From Enterobacteriaceae bacterium RIT693 (lineage in GTDB: Bacteria; Pseudomonadota; Gammaproteobacteria; Enterobacterales; Enterobacteriaceae): a stretch of DNA of 64,000 bases. Positions 55,756 to 64,000 of this stretch are shown here, piece by piece. The stretch spans positions 124,001 through 188,000 of the forward strand of contig WJYK01000007.1 in the NCBI GenBank assembly GCA_009668225.1. Reading direction: 5' to 3'. Within the stretch, counting starts at the first letter, position 1. Each line of letters begins with the position of its first letter. The notes under the pieces are model-generated. The model ran no database searches. It saw only the letters and a list, made by a program, of their open reading frames with translations, and was not told the origin of the DNA. The translations under genes were made by a program, and so were the position numbers.

Positions 55756-56877
55756 TTATTTTTCCAGCTGTTGGATATCGATACGCTGCTTTTCATCCAG
55801 CATGCTGGCCTTGGCACGAATACGCGCTTCAAGCTGCGCAATCATGTCATCGTTGTCCATACGATCTCTCTGGCGGACGCCATCTTCGTAGAAACCGCTT
55901 TTCTTATTGCCGCCGGTAACCCCAAGGGTTGAGACCAGCGCTTCGCCAGGGCCGTTAACCACGCAGCCGATGATAGAAACGTCCATCGGGGTGATAATAT
56001 CTTCCAGCCGCTGTTCGAGCGCGTTTACCGTTCCGATCACGTCAAATTCCTGACGTGAGCAGGTCGGACAGGCGATGAAGTTGATCCCACGGGAACGAAT
56101 ACGCAGCGACTTCAGAATATCGAAGCCAACTTTGATCTCTTCAACCGGATCCGCCGCCAGCGAAATACGCAACGTGTCGCCGATCCCTTCAGACAGCAGC
56201 AGTCCGAGGCCGATCGCAGATTTTACCGCTCCGGCACGCGCCCCGCCCGCTTCGGTGATCCCAAGGTGCAGCGGCTGATCGATCTGTTTAGCCAACAGAC
56301 GATAAGACTCAACGGCAAGGAATACATCGGAGGCTTTCACGCTCACCTTGAATTGATCAAAGTTGAGACGATCCAGGTGATCTACATGGCGCATAGCGGA
56401 TTCGAGCAGCGCCTGCGGCGTTGGCTCTCCGTATTTTTCCTGCAGATCTTTTTCCAGCGAACCGGCGTTAACACCGATACGGATAGGAATATTTTTGTCG
56501 CGCGCGCAGTCAACCACGCTGCGGATACGCTCTTCGTTGCCGATGTTGCCGGGGTTAATACGCAGGCAGTCCACGCCGTACTCGGCGACTTTAAGGGCAA
56601 TGCGGTAATCGAAGTGAATATCAGCAACCAACGGGACGTTGACCTGCTGCTTAATCAACTTGAACGCTTCTGCGGCGTCCATCGTCGGCACGGATACACG
56701 TACGATATCGGCGCCAACACGTTCTAATGCTTTGATTTGATTAACCGTCGCTTCCACATCGGTGGTGCGAGTATTGGTCATCGACTGGACGGCGATAGGT
56801 GCACCATCGCCGATTGGCACGTTACCGACGTAGATCCGCCTGGATTTGCGACGTTGGATGGGTGCGGCATTATGCAT
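55756..56877 (-). CDS. ispG: IspG (GcpE), HMBPP synthase
   Basis: A 4Fe-4S enzyme of the methylerythritol phosphate pathway, converting MEcPP to HMBPP. From ATG 56877 ([19 protein letters not shown]) it has 373 residues. The TIM-barrel part has [18 protein letters not shown] and [12 protein letters not shown]; the cluster ligands are in [17 protein letters not shown] and [16 protein letters not shown], with the catalytic Glu in the latter. GGAG lies 7 bases upstream. It lies 38 bases downstream of rodZ, same strand. Confidence 0.97.
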   Translation of the reverse strand: MHNAAPIQRRKSRRIYVGNVPIGDGAPIAVQSMTNTRTTDVEATVNQIKALERVGADIVRVSVPTMDAAEAFKLIKQQVNVPLVADIHFDYRIALKVAEYGVDCLRINPGNIGNEERIRSVVDCARDKNIPIRIGVNAGSLEKDLQEKYGEPTPQALLESAMRHVDHLDRLNFDQFKVSVKASDVFLAVESYRLLAKQIDQPLHLGITEAGGARAGAVKSAIGLGLLLSEGIGDTLRISLAADPVEEIKVGFDILKSLRIRSRGINFIACPTCSRQEFDVIGTVNALEQRLEDIITPMDVSIIGCVVNGPGEALVSTLGVTGGNKKSGFYEDGVRQRDRMDNDDMIAQLEARIRAKASMLDEKQRIDIQQLEK

Positions 56878-56915
56878 GGTAAATCTCCACAATTACGCGT
56901 CCGGACTGGCGCTGA

Positions 56916-57899
56916 TTATTCAGCACCAACCGTCAGACGTGCAACCTGGTTAGTTCTGATAAAACGGCTCAGGTCCACAGTTTTACCCTGGTATTGAACC
57001 TGTACTGCGGCCGGTGCACCAATTTTTAATTTATAAGGCGCTTTGCCCGCTAAATTCAGCTTACCGTCTTTGCGCTGGATGCCGCTAAACAGTTTTTTCC
57101 CGGCGGCGTCCGTGACTTCCAGCCAGCAGTCGGCAGTAAAGTTCATAACCAGGCCTTCAGCATCCTGCGCAGGCGCGGTGGTGCTGGCCTGGTCGGTTGG
57201 CAGCTGGCCAGCCGTTGGAGCCGGAGCAGTTTGTACAGTTTCGATTGGCGCCTGGCTTGGGGAAACAACCGCAGACTGCTGGGCATTATCACCCGGTGCA
57301 GTTTGCTGTGCCGTCGCAGCTGGAGCCGCGCTGTCAGAAGCCAAAGGCTGAGTCGTAGAAGGCGCCGGTGACGCATCAGCCGTTGCTGCTGAATCACTAC
57401 CGGTGTTCAGCGGCACGGACTGACCGCTGCTGGCAGAGAGATCGGTCGTAGACTGATCGGCCATGGTCGAAATTTCTTCCTGCTGCGCTTTGTGGTTTTG
57501 CCACCACCATGCGCCCGTCAGGCCAATCACCACAAACAGAATAAGCCAGGTAAAACTCATCAGCCAGCCGTCGCGCTTTTTACGGCGCTTGCCCAGGGAG
57601 AAGCTTTGCATTGGCTCAACTTTGGCAGCCTTGATAGGTGCCTGTTTGGCCATCATTGGCAACAGCTCTTCTTCAGGAATATGAACCAGTCGCGCATAGG
57701 AGCGGATATAGCCACGCAGGAATGTGGACGCCAAATCGGCTGGCGCCTTGTCGTCTTCGATGTCCCTGACGGTAGAAACCTTCAGGCACAGGCGTTCAGC
57801 CACCGCCTGTTGGCTGAGACCAAGTTGTTCACGGGCGTTGCGTAAACGCTCGCCCGTAGTTTGTGCTGCATTTGATTCGTTAGTGGCTTCAGTATTCAT
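56916..57899 (-). CDS. rodZ: RodZ, cell-shape protein
   Basis: RodZ links the MreB cytoskeleton to the Rod cell-wall synthesis complex. 327 residues: a cytoplasmic helix-turn-helix domain (about 15-80: [36 protein letters not shown]) that binds MreB, a basic stretch (GKRRKKRDG), one membrane helix (about 112-132), a Pro/Ala/Thr/Gln-rich periplasmic linker (about 150-245), and a C-terminal beta domain ending [20 protein letters not shown]. The length matches the E. coli protein (337) apart from linker variation. It starts the rodZ-ispG-hisS-yfgM-bamB-der run. Confidence 0.95.
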   Translation of the reverse strand: MNTEATNESNAAQTTGERLRNAREQLGLSQQAVAERLCLKVSTVRDIEDDKAPADLASTFLRGYIRSYARLVHIPEEELLPMMAKQAPIKAAKVEPMQSFSLGKRRKKRDGWLMSFTWLILFVVIGLTGAWWWQNHKAQQEEISTMADQSTTDLSASSGQSVPLNTGSDSAATADASPAPSTTQPLASDSAAPAATAQQTAPGDNAQQSAVVSPSQAPIETVQTAPAPTAGQLPTDQASTTAPAQDAEGLVMNFTADCWLEVTDAAGKKLFSGIQRKDGKLNLAGKAPYKLKIGAPAAVQVQYQGKTVDLSRFIRTNQVARLTVGAE

Positions 57900-58322
57900 T
57901 AGCTACAACTGCTGGTACTGTTCAAATTAAAGAATTTGGCACGAGTCCTGTACCGCAACGTCTCCGCTACGTCAGATTGACTCGCACCGCGAAACAAATC
58001 TGATACCTGAAGGCTAACCCTCAGCAAAAATACCCGGTTTCTGCCGCGCAATTCACGCTCAGCGGGCGTTTTTCCGGGCTACCGGACCAGCCGGTTAGTT
58101 AACCATAGACACCCTTCGGCGGGCTGTCTGTTAACTTTACGAAATTGAAACAACTAAACTGTTGTTGTGCCGCTACATACTGCCTCAAAGCAGCCGGAAA
58201 CGCACCGTAATTATTTGCAGAATAGTGTATTAGGACACGTTATTGACTGTTCATGCATTTTTGGCCGTTTTTTATACCGTGCAGAGCAGTCATCCCCCCG
58301 CACGGTAACCGACTGTCTGCTA
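57900..58322 (-). other. Intergenic region upstream of rodZ
   Basis: About 420 bases without a gene. It must hold the rodZ promoter. Three features stand out: a hairpin ACCGG/CCGGT (58081-58095); a larger hairpin AGTTAAC...AGACA / TGTCT-GTTAACT (58097-58136) with an inner CCC/GGG; and ACCGTGC/GCACGGT (58276-58306) just past the rlmN stop, possibly its 3' hairpin, though no T tract follows. In Pseudomonas a pilF gene sits here; no remnant is visible. Confidence 0.45.
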
Positions 58323-59486
58323 TCAGACTGCCTTCACGGCAATAGCTTCACCCTGCATACGCTTACGCATAGTACGCTTAGTACGGTCGATAACCTCACC
58401 CGCCAGCTGACCACATGCCGCGTCGATATCGTCGCCGCGAGTCTTACGCACAATGGTAGTAAAACCATAGCTCATCAGCACCTTGGAGAAGCGGTCAATG
58501 CGGCTGTTGGAACTACGGCCATAAGGCGCGCCCGGGAACGGGTTCCACGGGATCAGGTTGATTTTGCACGGCGTATCTTTCAGGCATTCTGCCAGCTGAT
58601 GCGCATGCTCGGTGCCGTCATTAACGTGATCAAGCAGTACATATTCCACCGTAACGCGACCCTGGTTGGCGTTGGATTTCTCCAGGTAACGACGAACCGC
58701 CGCAAGGAAGGTTTCGATGTTGTACTTCTTGTTGATAGGCATGATTTCATCGCGGATATCATCGGTCGGCGCGTGCAGAGAGATTGCCAGCGCGACGTCA
58801 ATCATATCGCCAAGTTTATCCAGTGCCGGCACAACGCCAGAAGTAGAAAGCGTTACGCGACGTTTTGACAGGCCAAAACCGAAGTCATCCAGCATGATTT
58901 CCATCGCTGGCACGACGTTGTTCAGGTTCAGCAGCGGTTCGCCCATACCCATCATCACCACGTTGGTGATAGGACGTACGCCGGTTTTCTTCTGCGCACC
59001 GATAATCTTCGCCGCACGCCAGACCTGGCCAATAATTTCAGATACACGCAGGTTACGGTTAAAGCCCTGCTGCGCGGTAGAACAGAATTTACATTCCAGC
59101 GCACAGCCCACCTGCGAGGAGACGCACAGCGTGGCGCGGTCTTCTTCCGGGATATAGACAGTCTCTACCAGCTGGTCGGCTATCTTGATGGCCCATTTGA
59201 TGGTGCCGTCGGCAGAGCGTTGCTCTTCAGCAACCTCCGGGGCGCGGATCTCAGCAATTTCTTTCAGCTTATTGCGCAGAACCTTGTTGATATCCGTCAT
59301 TTCGTCGAAGTCATCACTGCAGTAGTGATACATCCACTTCATGACCTGGTCGGCGCGGAACGGCTTCTCGCCGAGCTCGGCAAAAAACTCGCGCAGCTGC
59401 TGACGGTTGAGATCCAGCAGGTTAATTTTTTCGGCTTTATTGGAAACAACAACAGGTGACGTTTCAGGCGTGTTCATATCAGACAT
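58323..59486 (-). CDS. rlmN: RlmN, 23S rRNA/tRNA adenine-C2 methyltransferase
   Basis: A radical-SAM enzyme that methylates A2503 in 23S rRNA and A37 in several tRNAs. 387 residues (E. coli 384). The iron-sulfur motif is [11 protein letters not shown], the methyl-carrying Cys is in the C-terminal [14 protein letters not shown], and the paired Cys is in [10 protein letters not shown]. The N-terminal accessory domain (about 20-100) contains [14 protein letters not shown]. The next upstream gene is ndk, with the ndk terminator between. Confidence 0.96.
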   Translation of the reverse strand: MSDMNTPETSPVVVSNKAEKINLLDLNRQQLREFFAELGEKPFRADQVMKWMYHYCSDDFDEMTDINKVLRNKLKEIAEIRAPEVAEEQRSADGTIKWAIKIADQLVETVYIPEEDRATLCVSSQVGCALECKFCSTAQQGFNRNLRVSEIIGQVWRAAKIIGAQKKTGVRPITNVVMMGMGEPLLNLNNVVPAMEIMLDDFGFGLSKRRVTLSTSGVVPALDKLGDMIDVALAISLHAPTDDIRDEIMPINKKYNIETFLAAVRRYLEKSNANQGRVTVEYVLLDHVNDGTEHAHQLAECLKDTPCKINLIPWNPFPGAPYGRSSNSRIDRFSKVLMSYGFTTIVRKTRGDDIDAACGQLAGEVIDRTKRTMRKRMQGEAIAVKAV

Positions 59487-59542
59487 AATGTTTTCCGGCC
59501 TCGTTGTTACACGTTATGGCCCCTGGAGGGTTAGAAAGAGAA

Positions 59543-59573
59543 ACGCCCCGGTGAGCTGGCTCGTCCGGGGCGT
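59543..59573 (-). terminator. Intrinsic terminator of ndk
   Basis: ACGCCCCGG and CCGGGGCGT form a perfect 9-bp stem with a 13-base loop; on the minus strand it is followed by TTCTCTTTCT. It lies between ndk and rlmN. Confidence 0.85.
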
Positions 59574-59718
59574 CGCATTGTACAAATTCTAGGGCAGAGA
59601 TGCCACGACTGAAAGCGGACAACGATTAAAAAATGTCACGTCAGCTTTAATGTCGGAAATATCCAGAATCATTTGAGTTGCAGCTAACACTCCTGCGGCT
59701 CAAAGGATGACGGATATT

Positions 59719-60150
59719 TTAGCGCGTGCGTGGGCACACTTCCCCTTCGCCGAAGAAGTAGGCGATTTCGCGAGCCGCGGATTCAACGGAGTCAGAACCG
59801 TGGGTACCGTTCTCGGTGAAACTGTCAGCGTAGTCTGCGCGCAGAGTGCCAGCCAGAGCGTTAGCCGGGTTAGTTGCACCCAGCAGGTCACGGTGACGCT
59901 GTACCGCGTTTTCGCTTTCCAGTACGGAAACCACGATTGGGCCGGAGGTCATGAACTCAACCAGACCGTCGAAGAAAGGCTTACCGTCGTGCTCAGCATA
60001 GAAACCACGAGCCTGCTCAACGGTCAGGTGCAGCATTTTTGCACCAACGATTTTAAACCCTGCAGATTCAAAACGAGCATAAATGTTACCAATAACGTTT
60101 TTTGCCACCGCGTTTGGTTTGATGATGGAAAAAGTACGTTCAATAGCCAT
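59719..60150 (-). CDS. ndk: Ndk, nucleoside diphosphate kinase
   Basis: Ndk transfers phosphate between NTPs and NDPs, balancing nucleotide pools. 143 residues, as in E. coli, with the start [20 protein letters not shown] and the active-site His in [24 protein letters not shown] 60150 follows AGAGGT. It is transcribed alone, with a terminator 145 bases downstream and its promoter in the 168 bases before pbpC's end. Confidence 0.97.
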   Translation of the reverse strand: MAIERTFSIIKPNAVAKNVIGNIYARFESAGFKIVGAKMLHLTVEQARGFYAEHDGKPFFDGLVEFMTSGPIVVSVLESENAVQRHRDLLGATNPANALAGTLRADYADSFTENGTHGSDSVESAAREIAYFFGEGEVCPRTR

Positions 60151-60318
60151 GATTACCTCTGTAGATGTTCTGTGTGTCCGGGAAACCCGGTTATGAAATT
60201 GGCGCAGATTATAAAGAGCAAGTTAGTCATTGCCTATGGATGTAGATAACATTTTTTTAAAATAAGATTAGTTTTGGCAACACAACCGGTGCAATGCATA
60301 AAATTTCACGTTTTGCCG

Positions 60319-62646
60319 TCACTTCAGGGTGAAGTTCACGCTGGCGACCTGCCCGGATTCATCCATGACCAATACCTGATATTCCCCCGGCTTATTAAGC
60401 GTTAACACCAATCCCGCACCACCGGCCTCTTCGTTCTCACCGTTCACAAACCACCAACGTTGCCCCTGCCCGCCCTGGCTGGAAAGCCGCAGCGGGAGCT
60501 GCATTTGCCCCGGTAAGCGTTTCAAAATCGTACCGTTGCGTACTCCCAGCAGCAATAGAGGCGTTGTGCTCTCTTTCTGTAAAGGTGGGCAGGTTGCAGA
60601 AGGCGCGGGAAGACGCTCCGCCCGGCGTTCAGCCGATGGCAACCAGGGTTCAAGGGGCAGCGGCCAGAGTGCGACAGTCTGCTGACGCGCATCCGGGCAA
60701 TCCGGCGCAACTCGCTTACCCTGCTCATCAACCCAAATAATCTGACGCGTTCCTTGCACCCCCTCCTGCCCCGGAGCCAGCAACGTTGGCGGCTGGGCAT
60801 CATCCAGAAGCCAGGTTGTAAGACGCCGCCGGCAGTTCCCGTCGCCCACGGGCAATGCCTGCCCGCCGGGCCAACAGATTTCGCCGGAGCTAACGGTGGC
60901 AGGGCGAGGATCGGTCGGCAAATGCAGCTGCTGCACGCGTGAATTAGCCTGCAGCAAATTGTTCACCTGATTAAGCAGCGGTACGGCACTCCCTAACCCA
61001 AACTGCCCAGCCACCGGCGTGCTGTCCGGCCTGCCTGTCCAGATGCCAATCAGGTAGCGCGAGTTGATGCCGATGGCCCAGGCGTCACGATAGCCGTAGC
61101 TGGTCCCCGTTTTCCATGCCAGAGGGACAACTGGCGGTAAAGAGGGATCCGGCTGAGGCTGGGCTTCACCGGCAAGAATACGGCGAATAATCCACGCCGC
61201 CCCCGGCGACATCAACGGGCGCTCCCGTAGCGCATCATTCGCCAATACTCGCAGCTGTGCGGCTTTGCCATGACGGGCAAACGCGCTGTAGGCCGCAACT
61301 ATCTGGTCCAGCCTTGCACCGCCGCCGCCAAGAATAAGCGACAGATTCGGCTCACTGCCCTGAGGGAAGCGAAGGTTAAGCCCCACGTTGCCCATCTGCC
61401 CGGCAAAACGCTTCGGTCCGTAGGCCTCGAGCACCTGAACAGCGGGCAGGTTCAGCGAACGCACCAGCGCATCGCTCATGCTGACCGGCCCGTGAAAACC
61501 CGTATCAAAGTTTCCCGGGCGATAGTCGCCGAACCGACGCGGCACATCTTGCAGCAAAGAAGCCGGGTGGATCAGCCCTTCGTCCAGCGCCATGCCGTAA
61601 ACAAAAGGCTTTAGCACCGAGCCGGGTGAACGGATTGCGGTGACCATATCAACATGCCCAAATCGGCCGTCATCGTTGATATCGGCTGAGCCGACCCAGG
61701 CGCGAACCTGCATCGTGGTGTGGTCAACCACCAGCATCGCAAGAGAAGAACGGGGCGGTAAACGTGATTTCCACCCCAGCCCAAGTTCTTCCATTTGCCG
61801 CTGCAGAGGAGCGCTCAACGTGGTAGAGATCAGCGTATCTTTGGTGCGCGATGCCAGATGGCGAGACAGCAGCGGAGCCAGCTGTGGCATCTGCCTTGGG
61901 GCCAGCCAGACGGGCTCCTGTAGAGACTCTTGTACCTGCCTCTGCGACCACACGCTCTGCTCAGCCATACGTCGGAGTACCTTATCCCGCGCCTGCTGGG
62001 CGCGTTCAGGCCAGCGATCGGGACGAAGGCGGCTTGGTGCCTGAGGCAGCACTGCAAGCAGCGCAGCTTCTGAATAACTTAGCTGTTCAGGGGCTTTCCC
62101 GAGATAGGCCCAGCTTGCCGCACCGATTCCCTGTAACGTACCGCCAAAGGGGGCGCGGTTGAGGTACAGCGTCAGGATCTCCGTTTTAGAAAGATGCCAT
62201 TCGAGCTGGAAGGCGCGCCAGACCTGGCGAACTTTACCGCCGAGAGTACGAGGGTGCGGATCCAGCAGGCGCGCAACCTGCATCGTCAACGTGCTGCCCC
62301 CGGAGATCACTTCTCCATGACGCAGATCCTGCCAGGCCGCACGCAAAATCGATAAAGGATTTACGCCGGGATGATCCCAAAACCAGCGATCCTCATAGCC
62401 GATAAGCGCCTCAAGGTAACGAGGAGAAACCTGATTCAGCGCCACCGGGTAACGCCAGATCCCTTCCGCATCCGCAAAACGCCAGAGAGGCGTACCGTCT
62501 TCAGCGACCACTACGCGAGCCGGGTTGACCTCATAGAGCGGCAAAGGCCAGAGCTTATCCGCCAGCCAGATGAGAGAGGCAACCAGCAGCGGCACGATCA
62601 ACCAGAGATAGCGCCGCCGCCAGCGTAGCCTTGATCCGTTAAGCAT
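60319..62646 (-). CDS. pbpC: PbpC, penicillin-binding protein 1C
   Basis: A bifunctional class A penicillin-binding protein of 775 residues (E. coli 770). A membrane anchor (about 12-29) leads to the transglycosylase domain (catalytic Glu in GYEDRWFWDHPGVNP, then GGSTLTMQVARLLDPHPRT), the transpeptidase domain (active Ser in SPGSVLKPFVYG, then KTGTSYGYRDAWA) and a C-terminal BiPBP domain (about 680-775). In E. coli it is thought to work with the neighbouring alpha-2-macroglobulin YfhM, repairing murein where foreign proteases strike. It lies 11 bases downstream of yfhM. Confidence 0.96.
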   Translation of the reverse strand: MLNGSRLRWRRRYLWLIVPLLVASLIWLADKLWPLPLYEVNPARVVVAEDGTPLWRFADAEGIWRYPVALNQVSPRYLEALIGYEDRWFWDHPGVNPLSILRAAWQDLRHGEVISGGSTLTMQVARLLDPHPRTLGGKVRQVWRAFQLEWHLSKTEILTLYLNRAPFGGTLQGIGAASWAYLGKAPEQLSYSEAALLAVLPQAPSRLRPDRWPERAQQARDKVLRRMAEQSVWSQRQVQESLQEPVWLAPRQMPQLAPLLSRHLASRTKDTLISTTLSAPLQRQMEELGLGWKSRLPPRSSLAMLVVDHTTMQVRAWVGSADINDDGRFGHVDMVTAIRSPGSVLKPFVYGMALDEGLIHPASLLQDVPRRFGDYRPGNFDTGFHGPVSMSDALVRSLNLPAVQVLEAYGPKRFAGQMGNVGLNLRFPQGSEPNLSLILGGGGARLDQIVAAYSAFARHGKAAQLRVLANDALRERPLMSPGAAWIIRRILAGEAQPQPDPSLPPVVPLAWKTGTSYGYRDAWAIGINSRYLIGIWTGRPDSTPVAGQFGLGSAVPLLNQVNNLLQANSRVQQLHLPTDPRPATVSSGEICWPGGQALPVGDGNCRRRLTTWLLDDAQPPTLLAPGQEGVQGTRQIIWVDEQGKRVAPDCPDARQQTVALWPLPLEPWLPSAERRAERLPAPSATCPPLQKESTTPLLLLGVRNGTILKRLPGQMQLPLRLSSQGGQGQRWWFVNGENEEAGGAGLVLTLNKPGEYQVLVMDESGQVASVNFTLK

Positions 62647-62657
62647 CGACGTTCAGC

Positions 62658-64000
62658 TTACGGCACAACGGTCAACGTGCCGGTACTGTTACCGGTTGCC
62701 CGCCACTGCGGGACGTACATTGATTCCACCTGCGGGACAGGCACGGTGTAGCTTCCCGGCGTGACCGCTCGAGCCAGATAGATAAGGGTTGCATGCTGGC
62801 CCTCGTTCAGCGGCAGCGCGGCCACAAAGCGGTCATCCCTGAACTCCATATGCTGGATGTCCTGCTGCTGCATTTGGTTCAACAACGTCTGTACTCCGCT
62901 CGCGCTGTCGCTCAGGCTGGCGCTGCTGTTCGCCAGATTCTGGTTTTCCAGCTCCAGCCCGGCAGGCAGTAAATCAACCACTAATGCATCCGGGACGTTT
63001 TTATCGGCCCAGACATCCAGCCACACCATCACTAACTCACCGCTTTTCAGCGAAGAAAGCGATCTGGAGTTGCCCTTCGCATCAAGGAAGTGACGTTCAA
63101 TATGTAGCACGTTGCTATAGGCTGCCGGTGCCTGCTGCGTGTAACCCGCGCTGTCGAGGCGTAAATAGAGGCTGGACATCCCGGTGTTGGTCACCTGCAG
63201 GCCAGAAAGCTGCTGCGCGGTTAGATTACGGGTGACCGCCTGGCTGGACGCCAGCGGCTCTGCACCCAACGATGTCTGTGCCTGCCAGTCGCCTTTCACG
63301 TTTTGCAGGCCGTGGCCGGCAATGAACAACGCGTTTGTTTCCTGAGTGGATAACCAACGCTGGCTCCAGGCCATGTCCGACAGCCCAAGCAGCAGCTGAT
63401 TCTGGCTGTCCGGCAGCAGCGTGTTCTCTTCCAGCAGGCTCAGCATCATCGCTTTATCCCGCAGCTCGCTGCCGTAATCCGCCATCCAGATCTGTTTATC
63501 TCTGCGCTGAGTTTTCAGCCCCAAAGCAATCGCCTGCTGGCTGCGTGGCTCATCGCCCATAAGCTTCAGGGCAATCCCCAACTGCACCAGCGGTAGCCCG
63601 GCGCGAGCCTGTTCATGACGCTGCCAAAGTTCTCGCAGTGCCCCAAGCGGCGCTTTTTGTTGACGAGCAAGTACCAGCCCGGCATAGGCCTGAACCGCAA
63701 AGCGGCTGGCCGGAGCATCGTCGCTGTAGCGCAGGGCTATCATGCCCGGATCCTGCAAATAGCGCAGCAGGCGCTGATTAGCCTTGCCGAGCGCATCGCC
63801 GTTAACGCCGTAGCCCTGCTCGCTGGCCCGAACCAGGAAGTCTGTGACATAGGCCGTCAGCCAGTATTCTTCCGGCCCTGATTTATCCCACAGCCCGAAG
63901 CCGCCATTGTCGCTTTGCATTTCCTGCAGGCGGGCAATGCCCACATCAATGGCAGCGCGACGCTGAGAATCGGTTATTCCTTTGATACCCAACGCATTCA
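62658..64000 (-). CDS. yfhM: YfhM, bacterial alpha-2-macroglobulin (C-terminal part)
   Basis: The last 447 codons of a large periplasmic lipoprotein that traps proteases; E. coli YfhM has about 1650 residues. The frame stays open to the window edge, so the gene starts outside. The visible part holds the thiol-ester domain helices (AIDVGIARLQEMQSDNGGFGLWDKSG, SEQGYGVNGDALGKANQRLLRYL) and the macroglobulin receptor-like end (QVESMYVPQWRATGNSTGTLTVVP). The thiol-ester motif itself lies further left in the protein and is not seen. pbpC follows after 11 bases, as in E. coli. Confidence 0.95.
   Translation of the reverse strand, partial: NALGIKGITDSQRRAAIDVGIARLQEMQSDNGGFGLWDKSGPEEYWLTAYVTDFLVRASEQGYGVNGDALGKANQRLLRYLQDPGMIALRYSDDAPASRFAVQAYAGLVLARQQKAPLGALRELWQRHEQARAGLPLVQLGIALKLMGDEPRSQQAIALGLKTQRRDKQIWMADYGSELRDKAMMLSLLEENTLLPDSQNQLLLGLSDMAWSQRWLSTQETNALFIAGHGLQNVKGDWQAQTSLGAEPLASSQAVTRNLTAQQLSGLQVTNTGMSSLYLRLDSAGYTQQAPAAYSNVLHIERHFLDAKGNSRSLSSLKSGELVMVWLDVWADKNVPDALVVDLLPAGLELENQNLANSSASLSDSASGVQTLLNQMQQQDIQHMEFRDDRFVAALPLNEGQHATLIYLARAVTPGSYTVPVPQVESMYVPQWRATGNSTGTLTVVP

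Noticed and set aside
1-64000. Prophage, integrative element or CRISPR array
   Set aside because: No integrase, transposase, cas gene, spaced direct repeats or tRNA attachment site was seen on either strand.

Overview
The window comes from a gamma-proteobacterium of the family Enterobacteriaceae. Backbone proteins (AcrB, TomB, Hha, Maa, YlaC, GuaA, GuaB, XseA, Der, BamB, HisS, IspG, RlmN, Ndk) are close to their Escherichia coli counterparts, but accessory content and gene order differ. Base composition is moderately GC-rich, fitting a Cedecea, Enterobacter or Lelliottia-like genome; the genus cannot be fixed by eye. There is no rRNA, tRNA, CRISPR array, insertion sequence or prophage gene that I can see.

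Layout. 1-6.3 kb: end of acrA, acrB, tomB-hha, maa, ylaC and the zinc-independent ribosomal proteins L36B/L31B behind a Zur box (the E. coli 10-minute block). 6.3-17.7 kb: a chemoreceptor; a sulfur-type operon (Fe(II) dioxygenase plus MetQ/N/I-like ABC transporter) preceded by a small cysteine-rich leader ORF; a beta-glucoside-type PTS permease facing a RspA-like sugar-acid dehydratase with a GntR regulator; an EAL phosphodiesterase; and a membrane-linked HTH protein. 17.9-22.3 kb: norR and norVW with three NorR sites, an IHF site and a sigma-54 promoter. 22.28-22.91 kb: a non-coding, heavily folded element of about 600 bp that I do not recognise. 22.9-29 kb: hcxA divergent from a sugar-type ABC transporter plus a LVIVD-repeat protein, with a strong operator between them. 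29-33.8 kb: a flavin-dependent monooxygenase co-directional with an osmoprotectant-type ABC transporter. 34-39.8 kb: an S66 peptidase, LysR, LysE exporter, M24 peptidase, a small unknown protein, and AraC-DUF2000. 39.9-42 kb: hipBA with four operators, and sfsB.

42.2-64 kb is the conserved E. coli 56-minute block: guaBA, xseA, yfgJ, der-bamB-yfgM-hisS-ispG-rodZ, rlmN, ndk, pbpC and the end of yfhM. One three-gene catabolic operon (amidase, NCS1 permease, biuret-hydrolase-like isochorismatase-fold enzyme) is inserted between yfgJ and der.

The most unusual items are the folded element at 22.28-22.91 kb, which is bracketed by two 48-nt dyads of matching geometry and ends in a potential pseudoknot; the Cys-rich leader ORF at 8557, which overlaps the dioxygenase start; and the accessory catabolic operons of unknown substrate.
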